Origin: Vibrio fortis
Lineage (GTDB): Bacteria > Pseudomonadota > Gammaproteobacteria > Enterobacterales > Vibrionaceae
Assembly: GCF_000695685.1 (NCBI RefSeq)
Contig: NZ_JFFR01000002.1
Coordinates: 62,001-126,000 of the forward strand
Direction: 5' to 3'
Length of the DNA stretch: 64,000 bases
The notes below the pieces were generated by a model, which saw nothing but the letters and a program-made list of their open reading frames with translations, did no database searches and had not been told where the DNA came from. A program made the translations under genes and the position numbers. Positions 1-9,431 of the stretch are shown piece by piece. Every line of letters begins with the position of its first letter. The first letter of the stretch is position 1.

Positions 1-584
1 ACTACATGCTGCTGCATTGATTGTACAATTTGTGCCGTTACACCCCAGATCAACTGGTCTTTGAACGGCATTGCGAAGACGCGATGCTTGATCTTTTTAA
101 AATCCACTAAATGACTATGTAAGTTGGCTTGGTCGAACACATATTCGGCAGGAACTTCAAAAATCGAGTCCACTTCATTACGGTCTATTTTGGGTTCGTA
201 GTCTGAATCAATCAGCGCAACAATCGGCGTTACTGAAAATTTACTGATGGTATTGAGAGCGGGAAGCTGGCCTATCACTTTGACCTGCTCTTTAACAATA
301 CCGATCTCTTCTTGTAGCTCTCTAAGTGCGGTATGTTGCAATGTCGGGTCGCTTTGTTCGTATTTTCCGCCGGGAAAGCTCACTTGTCCGGGGTGATGTT
401 TCAGATGTGCAGCTCGTTTAGTAAAAATTACGTTAAGTCCATTTTCACGTTCTACTAATCCGACAACCACAGCGGCTTGGCGTAGATCTTCATCACGAAT
501 CTGTGCCACACGTTCAATGGATTCTGGGTGATAGCCCACAATCGGGTTAAGTTGAAATTGCTGTAAGAAGTTCTGTTTGTCCAT
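1..584 (-). CDS. nudL: CoA pyrophosphatase (NudL-type Nudix hydrolase), C-terminus cut by window edge
   Basis: The frame opens with MDKQNFLQQFQLNP at 584 and runs leftward without a stop to base 1, so the last residues are missing. It contains FPGGKYEQ followed by the Nudix core ALRELQEEIGI. The glutamate usual upstream in the Nudix box is replaced and the preceding segment has a D-P pattern, both typical of the UPF0035/NudL branch that cleaves CoA to 4'-phosphopantetheine and 3',5'-ADP. The 194 codons present are close to the E. coli NudL length (192), so little is lost. Family assignment is firm; substrate comes from family knowledge. Confidence 0.85.
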   Translation of the reverse strand, partial: MDKQNFLQQFQLNPIVGYHPESIERVAQIRDEDLRQAAVVVGLVERENGLNVIFTKRAAHLKHHPGQVSFPGGKYEQSDPTLQHTALRELQEEIGIVKEQVKVIGQLPALNTISKFSVTPIVALIDSDYEPKIDRNEVDSIFEVPAEYVFDQANLHSHLVDFKKIKHRVFAMPFKDQLIWGVTAQIVQSMQQHV

Positions 585-898
585 ATTGAGCCAATATATT
601 GATTATTATGCTAATAAGTATAAGCACAACTTCTGGCCCAACACCAATCGGCAACACTCGACAGTTTTAGGAATGAAGAGGTGCGAAGCGTTGCATATTT
701 GCTATATTGATAGAAACCACCGCCTATATTGTAAGTTTTCATTGGGCTGTTAAGTACTTAGCAATCTAGCGCTCATAACGACCTAGAGACCATAGCTAGC
801 TACTTAGAGACCATAGCTACTTAGAAACTATAGCGACCAGCGGACTCGGCAACTGCAGTGGCGTGATAATTCTAAAAAATAAAAAATGAAGGTATGCA
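585..898. other. Intergenic region between nudL and the H-NOX gene
   Basis: A 314-base divergent intergenic region. It should hold the promoters of nudL (leftward) and the H-NOX operon (rightward). The only structure I see is a short imperfect tandem repeat at about 781-835, listed separately. The H-NOX ribosome binding site is GAAGG at about 888-892. No hairpin or clear sigma-70 promoter could be fixed by eye. Confidence 0.5.
781..835. repeat. Three imperfect tandem copies upstream of the H-NOX operon
   Basis: Units ACCTAGAGACCATAGCTAGCT (21 bases), ACTTAGAGACCATAGCT and ACTTAGAAACTATAGCG follow one another. The first two share an AGAGACCATAGCT core exactly and the third is degenerate. The array lies 64 bases before the H-NOX start, where regulatory sites or a 5' leader would be. 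Whether it binds a protein or is replication slippage cannot be told from sequence. Confidence 0.6.
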
Positions 899-1438
899 AT
901 GAAAGGAATCATATTTACCGAATTCTTAGAGCTTGTTGAAGATAAGTTTGGTCTTGACCTTCTTGAGGAAGTGCTTGAAATGTCCGACGACGAAGGTATC
1001 TATACCTCAGTCGGCAGTTATGATCACAAAGACCTAGTTAAACTCATTATCAATCTTAGCAAAAAGACTGACATTGATGCCGCCAGCCTGCAGCGCGTAT
1101 TCGGGCAGTCTGTATTCAAGAACTTACTCGACTCTCTGCCTGATAAAGCCAGTCTCACCCATAGCAATACCACCTTTCAGTTCATCCAGCATGTAGAGCG
1201 TTATATCCACGTAGAAGTGAAGAAGCTCTACCCAGATGCTGAGCCGCCTCAGTTTACATTCTTAACGACGGAAGAAGCACAACTGGTGTTCGACTATAAA
1301 AGCGCCCGCTGCATGTCACATGTTTGCCTAGGTTTAATAGAGGGGTGCGCGGAGTATCACAACGAATCTATCGCGATAGAGATGATTCCTCAAAATGAAG
1401 ACCAAAGCGTTGTTCGTTTCAACTTGAGGGTAGAATAG
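899..1438 (+). CDS. hnoX: H-NOX heme nitric-oxide sensor
   Basis: A 179-residue stand-alone H-NOX domain, the usual size for the bacterial family. The proximal heme ligand is His104 in RYIHVEVKKLYP, and the propionate-binding YxSxR motif is Y133-x-S135-x-R137 in DYKSARC. Conserved prolines follow the heme helix. The protein binds NO on ferrous heme in the cytosol and controls a partner kinase. The next gene starts four bases after this stop and encodes a hybrid histidine kinase, the standard H-NOX/HnoK (HqsK) arrangement in Vibrio. Inference from that family: NO shifts kinase/phosphatase balance, in V. harveyi feeding into quorum sensing through LuxU. Confidence 0.95.
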   Translation: MKGIIFTEFLELVEDKFGLDLLEEVLEMSDDEGIYTSVGSYDHKDLVKLIINLSKKTDIDAASLQRVFGQSVFKNLLDSLPDKASLTHSNTTFQFIQHVERYIHVEVKKLYPDAEPPQFTFLTTEEAQLVFDYKSARCMSHVCLGLIEGCAEYHNESIAIEMIPQNEDQSVVRFNLRVE

Positions 1439-1442
1439 CAGT

Positions 1443-3158
1443 ATGAGTCCAGAGTCGGCCATTGAGCGTAAGCTTAAACGACAAGTTGCAGCACGAAAAG
1501 AAGCGGAAAGGTTACTAGAACAGAAAAGCCTAGAACTCTTTGAAGCAAACCAACAGCTTGAGCTGGCGCTACGTCAGCTTGAGAAGCGCTCCAACGCCAA
1601 TATACGTCGGTTCGAATTCCAAGAGCAGATAGATAACTTGCTGATCGACTTTGGTCGGGCGTTTTTACGCAGCGACCTAGACGACGTTATGCTCCAAGAG
1701 TTAACCACCAATATCACTAACAGTTATTTAATTGAAGCCAGCCGTTTAGTGCTGCCACCAAAATTGCTGCCTGAACTAAAAACCAATGACTATGGTGATG
1801 CTGCGCTCGGTGGAGTGGATTTGGATGCTCAAGAATTGATGTGGCAAGGCGATGTGTTGTTGATTCCGCTTGAGGTAGAGAAGGTTATTATTGGTTCGCT
1901 GCTAGTAAAGGTAAACCTCGGCGATCAAGATGGCGACTTTATTCAAAGCCAGCTTATGCTAGTAACGGATCTTATCTGTAGTGCCATTACCCACCAACTC
2001 GCGATCAACCGGAACATCGAATCAAGACGCCGAGCTGAAGAGTCCGAACGTTCGACACGCGACTTTGTTGCGATGATTAACCATGAACTTCGAACGCCGC
2101 TCAATGGGTTGTTAGGAAGTGCAGAGCTGATTAGCGATACAGAACTGACTGAGCCGCAACGTGAAATCATTAACAACCTCAGCCAGTCTGGTGAATTTCT
2201 CAGAACCATCATCAATGATTTGCTCGACTACAGTAAAATCAACGCAGGTATGCTGGAACTGATTCCAAAAACATTTGCGTTGCGTGACCTGAAAAACACT
2301 ATAGAGAGCATTTTCATCAACCGTGCGACGGAGAAGCAGCTCGACTTTACGATTTCAATAGGCAAGCAGGTCCCAGCCTACTTTAATGGTGATTTGGAGC
2401 GAATCACTCAGTTGTTTGTGAATTTGATCGGTAATGCCATTAAGTTCACTGAAGAGGGTTACGTCCGAGTAGATGTGAGCTGGAAAGATGGGCAATTCGT
2501 TTTTGCTGTGGAAGATACCGGGGTAGGTATCGCTGAAACCGCAATCAATACTTTGTTCGATCCGTTCACTCAAGCTGACCGATCCAGTAGTCGAAACTAT
2601 GAAGGCACCGGCTTAGGCCTTGCGATATGCCGTAAATTAGTGAGCCTGATGAACGGCCATATCTCAGTAAAAAGTGAGCAAGGAGTCGGGACGACCTTCA
2701 ACATCGCACTTCCTCTCATCGTGGTAGAAACGTCTCACTACGAAGAGAAAGTAAAAGAGAGCATCGTTTCCGATACAGGTTTATCACTATTAAAAGTGCT
2801 GGTGGTAGACGACATCAAGATGAACCAAATCATTATTCAGCAGATGCTGCGCAAGCATGAGATTGAACCAGCCATTGCGAACAACGGCGTAGAAGGCTTT
2901 GAACTGGCCAGTGCCAATGAATACGATGTGGTATTCATGGACTGTCGAATGCCAATTATGGATGGCTTTGAGGCGACCGAGAAGCTTCGTGCAAAAGGCT
3001 ACACCAAATCGATTGTGGCATTGACTGCGGGCACGACTTTAGAGGAACGTGAGCGCTGCATCGAGTGTGGTATGGACGACATCCTGAGCAAGCCTTATAC
3101 AGCCAATGATCTAAAAGAGATGCTTAAGAAGTGGGGAGTAAGCCCAGTTACTCAGTAG
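1443..3158 (+). CDS. hnoK: H-NOX-associated hybrid histidine kinase (HnoK/HqsK-like)
   Basis: A soluble 571-residue hybrid kinase with no membrane segment. Domains in order: N-terminal coiled coil (about 1-60), a GAF-like sensory region (about 60-190), HisKA with the phosphorylated His214 in INHELRTPLNG, HATPase_c with N-box NLIGNAIKF, G1 DTGVGI and G2 GTGLGL, and a receiver domain (about 448-565) with phospho-acceptor Asp500 in VVFMDCRMP and the conserved Lys in LSKPY. It lies in an operon with the H-NOX gene and should be its direct target. Being hybrid without its own Hpt domain, it needs an external phosphotransfer protein; LuxU is that partner for V. harveyi HqsK (family knowledge). A bidirectional terminator follows. 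Confidence 0.92.
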   Translation: MSPESAIERKLKRQVAARKEAERLLEQKSLELFEANQQLELALRQLEKRSNANIRRFEFQEQIDNLLIDFGRAFLRSDLDDVMLQELTTNITNSYLIEASRLVLPPKLLPELKTNDYGDAALGGVDLDAQELMWQGDVLLIPLEVEKVIIGSLLVKVNLGDQDGDFIQSQLMLVTDLICSAITHQLAINRNIESRRRAEESERSTRDFVAMINHELRTPLNGLLGSAELISDTELTEPQREIINNLSQSGEFLRTIINDLLDYSKINAGMLELIPKTFALRDLKNTIESIFINRATEKQLDFTISIGKQVPAYFNGDLERITQLFVNLIGNAIKFTEEGYVRVDVSWKDGQFVFAVEDTGVGIAETAINTLFDPFTQADRSSSRNYEGTGLGLAICRKLVSLMNGHISVKSEQGVGTTFNIALPLIVVETSHYEEKVKESIVSDTGLSLLKVLVVDDIKMNQIIIQQMLRKHEIEPAIANNGVEGFELASANEYDVVFMDCRMPIMDGFEATEKLRAKGYTKSIVALTAGTTLEERERCIECGMDDILSKPYTANDLKEMLKKWGVSPVTQ

Positions 3159-3215
3159 GTACAGCGGAAAGCGCATTAAGATAATAGCTTGTACACTTTG
3201 TTAGCGTGACTCAAA

Positions 3216-3249
3216 TAAAAAACCAGAAGCTCGGACTTCTGGTTTTTTA
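3216..3249. terminator. Bidirectional rho-independent terminator between hnoK and pabB
   Basis: AAAACCAGAAG and CTTCTGGTTTT pair around a short loop, with A-rich sequence on the left and T-rich sequence on the right, so it can end both hnoK (rightward) and pabB (leftward). Confidence 0.85.
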
Positions 3250-3288
3250 TTTTGTTAGAACATCTAGAACACTGCGTTTGGCTTTTGA

Positions 3289-4677
3289 TTAGTCTTGAGC
3301 AAGCACAGGCAGGATTCTACTTAGCTTGTCTAGTGTCTCTTGATATTCAGATTGGCAATCACTGTCTGCAACTACGCCGCCACCGGCCCATGCGTAAAGT
3401 GTTTGGTCCTCAGCAACTAAGGTTCGAATCGTGATGCTAGTATCCATACGACCATGGCGACTGATATAACCGATACTGCCACAATAAGCAGAGCGTCTAT
3501 GCGGCTCTAACTCTTCAATGATCTGCATTGCTCTTACTTTCGGTGCACCAGTAATGGAGCCTCCTGGGAAGCACGCTCTTAATAAGTCAGCGGCGTTGTA
3601 TTGTTCATCGAGATCAGCGCGAATGGTACTCACTAGATGATGCACCGCAGGGAAGCTTTCGATATCAAACAGTTTCGGAACGTGTACTGTGCCCGGTTTT
3701 GCCACGCGACCAATGTCATTGCGCAGCAGGTCAACAATCATCAGGTTTTCTGCTTGGTCTTTCTCTGCATTAGCTAAATCGTTCGCGTATTGAGCATCGA
3801 TTTGAGCTTCCTCTGAGCGAGGGCGGGTGCCTTTGATTGGTTTGGTCTCAATTGTGTTGTCTTTTAGCTCAAGGAAGCGCTCTGGAGAAACACTTAAGAT
3901 GGCGCAATCTTCAAGGCGAATAAAACCAGAGAACGGCGCGCTGTTGTATTGCTCAAGCTTTTCATACGCTTGCCACTCTGAACCTTGATACTGAGCATTA
4001 AAGCGCTGCGCCAAGTTAATCTGATAGCAGTCGCCAGATAATAGGTACTCTTGAACAGAATCGAACTTATCACCGTAGCTATCCTGACTCATGTTCGATT
4101 GCCACTCAGTGGTTAAGCTAAATGGCGTATGAGATACAGGGCTATGATCTTGAAGCCATGCCAGTCGCGCTTCAACATTTAAACCAACTACACACGCTGT
4201 CTTGAGTTTATGGTCAACAATAACAGCCCAATCATAAAGGCCAACGGCCATATCTGGTGCTTTGATATCATGTTCAGCCAGCTCTGGTAGCGTCTCTACA
4301 CGACGTCCCAAATCGTAGCTGAAGTAACCCAATGCACCACCTACAAACGGCAGGTCATGTTCACAATCAAGATCGGGGATTAATTTCTGTTGATACTGAT
4401 GCAGCAACTCAAATGGATCGTTCTCTGAAACGATACGATTTTCATTAACATTTATCGTGGTTTTTTGACCGATTGTCTCGAATGTGGCGACCGGTTGAGC
4501 AACCAAAATGTCAAAACGACTATCAACATGGCTTTCTGAAGCTGAGCGTAATAGCATTGCCCACGGTAGGGTTTCTATACCTGAAAACAGCTGTTTAGCT
4601 AAAGTTGATTGATATTCGAGCGGCTTGATTTGGATAGACTGGAGTTCGTTGTTATTCATTTGTTTAATTTGTGACAA
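3289..4677 (-). CDS. pabB: Aminodeoxychorismate synthase component I
   Basis: A 462-residue anthranilate-synthase-I-type enzyme of folate synthesis that turns chorismate plus ammonia (from PabA) into 4-amino-4-deoxychorismate. It has ETKPIKGTRPR, carrying the PabB-specific active-site lysine, PGGSITGAPK near the C-terminus, and the closing AGGGVVADSD metal/chorismate motif. Length is near E. coli PabB (453). It stands alone on the minus strand, divergent from the fumarase gene across a 249-base gap. TrpE is a paralogous alternative, but PIKGT and the single-gene setting favour PabB. Confidence 0.93.
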   Translation of the reverse strand: MSQIKQMNNNELQSIQIKPLEYQSTLAKQLFSGIETLPWAMLLRSASESHVDSRFDILVAQPVATFETIGQKTTINVNENRIVSENDPFELLHQYQQKLIPDLDCEHDLPFVGGALGYFSYDLGRRVETLPELAEHDIKAPDMAVGLYDWAVIVDHKLKTACVVGLNVEARLAWLQDHSPVSHTPFSLTTEWQSNMSQDSYGDKFDSVQEYLLSGDCYQINLAQRFNAQYQGSEWQAYEKLEQYNSAPFSGFIRLEDCAILSVSPERFLELKDNTIETKPIKGTRPRSEEAQIDAQYANDLANAEKDQAENLMIVDLLRNDIGRVAKPGTVHVPKLFDIESFPAVHHLVSTIRADLDEQYNAADLLRACFPGGSITGAPKVRAMQIIEELEPHRRSAYCGSIGYISRHGRMDTSITIRTLVAEDQTLYAWAGGGVVADSDCQSEYQETLDKLSRILPVLAQD

Positions 4678-4926
4678 AGAGTTCGATCACTGCATGGCGT
4701 GTGAGAGGAAGCAAGAGTATCATAAATTGAAATTAAAATGGGCTCCTGATTCACACAGTTCAAAACAAGGGGTTTAGTGCAAAGCGAAGCAGGCGACTAT
4801 CTTGGTTATTTAACGGCTCAGATAGGCGAGTGTTAAAGCAACTAAATTAAGCTCAACATTATAATAAGCTAAACACCCATAGAGCCATGAGCCCAACATG
4901 GAACTAGAACAATAAAGAGGCATGCA

Positions 4927-6441
4927 ATGACGGTTATTCGTAAGCAAGATGTGATCAGCAGTGTCGCTGACGCACTTCAGTACATTTCTTATTACCACCC
5001 TTTAGACTTTGTCCAAGCCCTAGAAAAAGCCTATGAGAAAGAGGAGAGCCAAGCAGCAAAAGATGCGATCGCTCAGATTCTGATTAACTCTCGTATGTCG
5101 GCAGAAGGTCATCGTCCAATCTGTCAAGATACGGGTATCGTAACCTGTTTCGTCAACATCGGTATGGATGTGAAATGGGAAACAGACCTAACAGTTCAAG
5201 AGATGGTTGATGAAGGCGTTCGTCAAGCTTACAACAACCCAGATAACCCACTGCGTGCATCTGTCCTAATGGATCCAGCAGGTAAGCGTATTAATACCAA
5301 AGACAACACACCAGCGGTTGTTCACATTAATATGGTTCCAGGCAACAAGGTTGAAATCCAAATCGCGGCGAAAGGCGGCGGCAGCGAAAACAAAACTAAG
5401 ATGGTCATGCTTAACCCTTCTGATGACATTGCAGAATGGGTAGAGAAGACACTACCAACCATGGGTGCAGGTTGGTGTCCACCGGGCATGCTAGGTATAG
5501 GTATCGGTGGTACGGCTGAAAAAGCGGCGGTACTGGCGAAAGAGTCTCTAATGGAGCACATCGATATCCAAGAGCTTATCGAAAAAGGCCCTGAGAACGC
5601 AGAAGAAGAGCTTCGTCTAGACATCTTCAACCGCGTAAACAAGCTAGGTATTGGTGCACAAGGCCTTGGTGGTCTCACTACCGTTGTTGACGTGAAAATT
5701 AAAACTGCGCCAACACATGCAGCGTCTAAGCCAGTATGTTTAATCCCTAACTGTGCAGCGACGCGTCACGTACACTTCACGTTAGACGGCAGCGGCCCAG
5801 CAGAGCTAACGCCACCTAAGCTAGAAGAGTGGCCGGACATCACTTGGGAAGCGGGCGCGAATACACGTCGTGTTAACCTTGATGAAGTAACTAAAGAAGA
5901 CGTTCAAGAGTGGAAGACGGGTGAAACGGTTCTTCTATCAGGCAAAATCCTTACTGGTCGTGATGCTGCGCATAAGCGTATTCAAGGCATGTTAGAGAGC
6001 GGTGAAGGTCTACCTGAAGGCGTCGATTTCAAAGGTAAGTTTATCTACTACGTAGGTCCGGTTGATGCAGTAGGCGATGAAGCGGTAGGTCCGGCGGGTC
6101 CAACAACTTCAACACGTATGGATAAGTTCACTGACATGATGCTAAACGAAACAGGCATCATGGGTATGATCGGTAAAGCAGAGCGTGGCCCTGCAACGGT
6201 TGAGTCTATCAAAGAGCACAAAGCGGTTTACCTAATGGCAGTAGGCGGTGCAGCTTACCTTGTAGCGAAAGCGATCAAGAAAGCTCGCGTTGTCGCATTT
6301 GAAGACCTAGGCATGGAAGCGATTTACGAGTTTGAAGTAGAAGATATGCCAGTAACGGTAGCGGTTGACTCAACAGGTGCTAACGCTCACCAAATTGGCC
6401 CAGATACTTGGAAGGTTAAAATCGCTGAAGCTGAGCAGTAA
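4927..6441 (+). CDS. fumA: Class I fumarate hydratase (4Fe-4S)
   Basis: A 504-residue single-chain, oxygen-sensitive fumarase interconverting fumarate and L-malate in the TCA cycle. N-terminal RPICQDTG and central CLIPNCAATRH supply the cluster cysteines, and the C-terminal VGPVDAVGDEAVGPAGP and TSTRMDKF segments match the fumarase beta region fused to the alpha region. It is somewhat shorter than E. coli FumA (548), typical for Vibrio relatives. Start ATG at 4927 follows AAGAGG at 4915-4920. L-tartrate dehydratases share this fold but are usually split into two subunits. The gene is monocistronic, ending in a strong terminator. Confidence 0.9.
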   Translation: MTVIRKQDVISSVADALQYISYYHPLDFVQALEKAYEKEESQAAKDAIAQILINSRMSAEGHRPICQDTGIVTCFVNIGMDVKWETDLTVQEMVDEGVRQAYNNPDNPLRASVLMDPAGKRINTKDNTPAVVHINMVPGNKVEIQIAAKGGGSENKTKMVMLNPSDDIAEWVEKTLPTMGAGWCPPGMLGIGIGGTAEKAAVLAKESLMEHIDIQELIEKGPENAEEELRLDIFNRVNKLGIGAQGLGGLTTVVDVKIKTAPTHAASKPVCLIPNCAATRHVHFTLDGSGPAELTPPKLEEWPDITWEAGANTRRVNLDEVTKEDVQEWKTGETVLLSGKILTGRDAAHKRIQGMLESGEGLPEGVDFKGKFIYYVGPVDAVGDEAVGPAGPTTSTRMDKFTDMMLNETGIMGMIGKAERGPATVESIKEHKAVYLMAVGGAAYLVAKAIKKARVVAFEDLGMEAIYEFEVEDMPVTVAVDSTGANAHQIGPDTWKVKIAEAEQ

Positions 6442-6486
6442 TTGCAAGCGATTAGGGTAAAAGGTCTAGATTTTTTACTCGAAAAC

Positions 6487-6522
6487 GACAAAAGTGCAGC
6501 AAGTCCTGCACTTTTGTCTTAT
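6487..6522 (+). terminator. Terminator after fumA
   Basis: A 13-bp perfect stem, GACAAAAGTGCAG with CTGCACTTTTGTC, a short loop, then TTATT. Confidence 0.85.
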
Positions 6523-6577
6523 TATCAATGATATAGTGATAAACACATAGTTTGATATAAGAATATAGGAGAAACGG

Positions 6578-6763
6578 ATGCCTCGTTTTATTCAGATCCT
6601 CCAGATTATTTTAGCCGTGGTGATTGGTGGTTTTGTTGGTTATGATCTGATCTTGAAAGGGATTAGCATTTTCGATAATAAATACGTCACAATTACGTGT
6701 GCATTGTGGTTGATTGCAGAGATTGCGCTATTTGTTATCTATAAGTTGATAGAAGACGATTAG
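6578..6763 (+). CDS. Small two-helix membrane protein, unknown function
   Basis: 61 residues starting MPRFIQILQIILAV, after AGGAGAAACGG (a strong ribosome binding site). Two hydrophobic helices (about 4-24 and 38-57) are separated by a short polar turn with a lysine, and the tail ends EDD. No family recognised. It has its own terminator and no operon partner. Strong translation signals and a helix-turn-helix membrane layout argue for a real small membrane protein, which makes this call fairly safe although function is open. Confidence 0.75.
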   Translation: MPRFIQILQIILAVVIGGFVGYDLILKGISIFDNKYVTITCALWLIAEIALFVIYKLIEDD

Positions 6764-6802
6764 TCGTCAAACTTTCCTCAAATGCAAGAAAGACAAATTG
6801 TC

Positions 6803-6838
6803 AAAAGCCCCTGATTATAACGATAATCAGGGGCTTTT
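6803..6838 (+). terminator. Terminator after the small membrane protein gene
   Basis: AAAAGCCCCTGATTAT pairs with ATAATCAGGGGCTTTT around a 4-base loop: a long, nearly perfect hairpin with T-rich end. Confidence 0.88.
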
Positions 6839-6985
6839 ATTCATCTAGCATTAAGAAACGATATTAGATAATACCTCGCATAAACAGGACGGATGCTTTC
6901 ATTTACTTCTCTTTCTTATCCCCTGTTTTTGAAATACGCTCCTGTGCAGTCAAGCATGCGAGCCAAGTATAACGGAGTCGTTCGA

Positions 6986-8359
6986 ATGAAAAAAATAACA
7001 CAAGAAGTGAGTGACTTTATCAGTCGAGGAACGGATTCTCATATTAGAGTTGCGGTAACTGGCCTATCGCGTGCTGGTAAAACCGCCTTTATCACTTCCT
7101 TAGTGAATCAACTGCTGCATACTTCAACCCACAACAACTTGCCCCTGTTTACTGCGGCGCGAGATGGACGCTTAATTGGCGCAAAACGCATTCCGCAACA
7201 CAACATGATGATTCCACGCTTCTCTTATGATGAGGCAATGGATGCGCTGCACGCAGAGCCACCATTTTGGCCAGTGCCGACGCGTGATGTGAGCGAGATT
7301 CGATTGGCACTCAAATATAAGCCAGCGAGTGGCGCGAAGAAGCTTCTCAGTAAAAATAGCACCTTGTATCTCGATATTATTGACTATCCGGGAGAGTGGT
7401 TACTGGACTTGCCGCTACTGGATATCGATTTTGATACCTGGAGCCAGTCTCAGTTTGCTGCGCTGAAAGGTCAACGCGCTGAATTGGCACAAGTATGGAA
7501 AGAGCAAGCGAGTGAAGTAGATCTGCTAACAGATGCGGACGAAAAGCGCCTAGCAGAGCTCGCAGATACATACACTCAATACCTGCATGGCTGTAAAGAG
7601 CAAGGTCTGCACTGGGTTCAACCGGGTCGATTTGTCTTACCGGGTGAATTAGAAGGTGCACCTGTGCTTCAGTTCTTCCCATGCTTGGAGCCAACGGAAA
7701 AATATGGCAAACAGAGCAATTATGCAGTTCTTAAAGCGCGCTATGAAGAGTACCAACAGAAAGTGGTGAAGGCGTTTTACAAGAACCACTTCGCTACATT
7801 TGATCGCCAAATCGTATTGGTCGACTGCTTACAGCCTCTAAATGCTGGCCATGACTCTTTCATGGACATGCGTGGTGCACTGGAGCAGTTATTAAAGAGC
7901 TTCAAATATGGGCGCAGTAATATTCTGCGTCGCCTGTTTGCACCGAAGATCGACAAGATCTTATTTGCAGCGACCAAAGCCGATCATATAACACCGGATC
8001 AGCATCCAAATCTCGTGTCTTTGCTACAGCAGATGGTTCATCCAGCTTGGCAGCAAGCGGCCTTTGAGCATATTGAAATGAGCTGCATGAGTATCGCGTC
8101 GATTCAAGCGACCAGTGCAGGCTTTATCGCCTCAGGCTCGAGTAGCCAGCCAGCGCTGCAAGGGACCACATTGGATGGGCAGCCACAAACCATGTATCCA
8201 GGAGAAGTACCGAAGAAGTTGCCGCACAAAGATTATTGGCAACAGAATAGCTTCGATTTCACTAGCTTCAGGCCGATGCCTCAGCATTCTGATGAACCTT
8301 GTCAGCATGTGAGAATGGACAAAGCTCTTGAATATCTTATTGGCGATAAACTGAAGTAG
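6986..8359 (+). CDS. ycjX: YcjX family GTP-binding protein
   Basis: I start it at ATG 6986 (MKKITQEVSDF, 457 residues) because GGAG lies eight bases upstream and the N-terminus then matches YcjX length (E. coli 465). The longer open frame back to 6893 adds 31 residues without a ribosome binding site. The P-loop GLSRAGKT is at residues 26-33, a Walker B-like DYPGEWLLDLPL follows, and a G4-like TKAD motif lies in the last third. The DUF463/YcjX family consists of GTPases found with ycjF in phage-shock (psp) regions of enterobacteria, so a role in envelope stress is an inference. No psp genes are present here. ycjF begins 11 bases downstream. Confidence 0.92.
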   Translation: MKKITQEVSDFISRGTDSHIRVAVTGLSRAGKTAFITSLVNQLLHTSTHNNLPLFTAARDGRLIGAKRIPQHNMMIPRFSYDEAMDALHAEPPFWPVPTRDVSEIRLALKYKPASGAKKLLSKNSTLYLDIIDYPGEWLLDLPLLDIDFDTWSQSQFAALKGQRAELAQVWKEQASEVDLLTDADEKRLAELADTYTQYLHGCKEQGLHWVQPGRFVLPGELEGAPVLQFFPCLEPTEKYGKQSNYAVLKARYEEYQQKVVKAFYKNHFATFDRQIVLVDCLQPLNAGHDSFMDMRGALEQLLKSFKYGRSNILRRLFAPKIDKILFAATKADHITPDQHPNLVSLLQQMVHPAWQQAAFEHIEMSCMSIASIQATSAGFIASGSSSQPALQGTTLDGQPQTMYPGEVPKKLPHKDYWQQNSFDFTSFRPMPQHSDEPCQHVRMDKALEYLIGDKLK

Positions 8360-8370
8360 GGGGTTAAAGA

Positions 8371-9423
8371 ATGAGTGAATTGAAAACCAAACAAGTCTTC
8401 GACCAACCACTGAATAGTGAGTTTGCCGATGAAGAAAAACGTCAAGATACGCCAGAGCTGAATGCGCAAACCGTATTTGAACAGCAAGAGAAGTTCGTTC
8501 CTGCCGCTGTAGAACAAGACAGCGAACAGCAGGGCGAGCCAGAGAAGCAACTAGAGCAGGTCATCCGTCCAAGTCGCGGTCGTAAATGGCTGGCTTCAGG
8601 TCTACTAACGGCTTTTGCAGGCTTAGTGGGCTGGCAAGCTATCGATAGTGTTATCACTGCGATCCAAACGGCGGACTGGTTGTCACTTGGCTGGGCAGGT
8701 TTTATGGCGGCCATCGCGTCGCTTGGTCTTGGTGCTATGGGTAAAGAGTTGTGGAAACTGCGTTCTTTGAGAAACCATTTCAGTGTTCAAGAGCAGAGCG
8801 AAGTGCTACTGAAAAGCGACAGTGTCGGCAAGGGTAAAGCCTTTTGTGAAGATATCGCGAAGCAAGGCGGTATTATTGCTGAGTCGCCAGCGTTCGATAA
8901 ATGGAAGAACAGCATTAACCCAGCGCACAGCGATGCCGAAGTGCTAGATATGTATGATGCGATTGTAGTGTCGCAACAAGATAAGATTGCTACCAATCTT
9001 GTTACACGATACTCAACAGAATCCGCAGCTCTTGTTGCTGTGAGTCCGTTAGCCGCAGCTGATATGTTGCTGGTGGCTTGGCGTAACTTCACCATGATCG
9101 ATAAACTGGCTGATGTTTATGGCATTGAGCTAGGTTACTGGTCGCGTTTGAAATTGTTCAAATTGGTATTGGTGAACATGGCGGCCGCGGGTGCGAGTGA
9201 GCTGGCTATCGATGCAAGCATGGATCTCGTTTCTATGGACTTAGCGGGTAAAGTATCAGCAAGAGCGGGTCAAGGCTTAGGTGTCGGTATACTGACTGCA
9301 CGCTTAGGATTAAAAGCGATGGCACTGCTGCGACCAATGCCTTGGCATCAAGATCGCAAAGTGAAGTTATCGCATATGCGCAAAGCCGTGGTACACGAGC
9401 TGAAACGTATCGCAATCAAGTAA
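8371..9423 (+). CDS. ycjF: YcjF family (UPF0283) inner-membrane protein
   Basis: 350 residues, matching E. coli YcjF (353). The first 70 residues are hydrophilic and Glu/Gln rich, then two hydrophobic segments (about 72-92 and 105-124) anchor it. The rest is a cytosolic helical region with a further hydrophobic stretch near [27 protein letters not shown] precedes the start and the gene is 11 bases from ycjX, so they form one operon. Molecular function is unknown in the family; association with the YcjX GTPase is an inference from conserved gene order. Confidence 0.9.
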   Translation: MSELKTKQVFDQPLNSEFADEEKRQDTPELNAQTVFEQQEKFVPAAVEQDSEQQGEPEKQLEQVIRPSRGRKWLASGLLTAFAGLVGWQAIDSVITAIQTADWLSLGWAGFMAAIASLGLGAMGKELWKLRSLRNHFSVQEQSEVLLKSDSVGKGKAFCEDIAKQGGIIAESPAFDKWKNSINPAHSDAEVLDMYDAIVVSQQDKIATNLVTRYSTESAALVAVSPLAAADMLLVAWRNFTMIDKLADVYGIELGYWSRLKLFKLVLVNMAAAGASELAIDASMDLVSMDLAGKVSARAGQGLGVGILTARLGLKAMALLRPMPWHQDRKVKLSHMRKAVVHELKRIAIK

Positions 9424-9431
9424 TTATTGAG

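Noticed and set aside
5322..5678. Long open frame antisense to fumA, and similar antisense frames in hrpA, pheT, the MMPL gene and others
   Set aside because: They lie opposite clear conserved genes, lack ribosome binding sites and have compositions expected from the complementary strand of biased codons.
6893..6985. N-terminal extension of YcjX
   Set aside because: No ribosome binding site at 6893; the ATG at 6986 has GGAG at correct distance and fits the family length.
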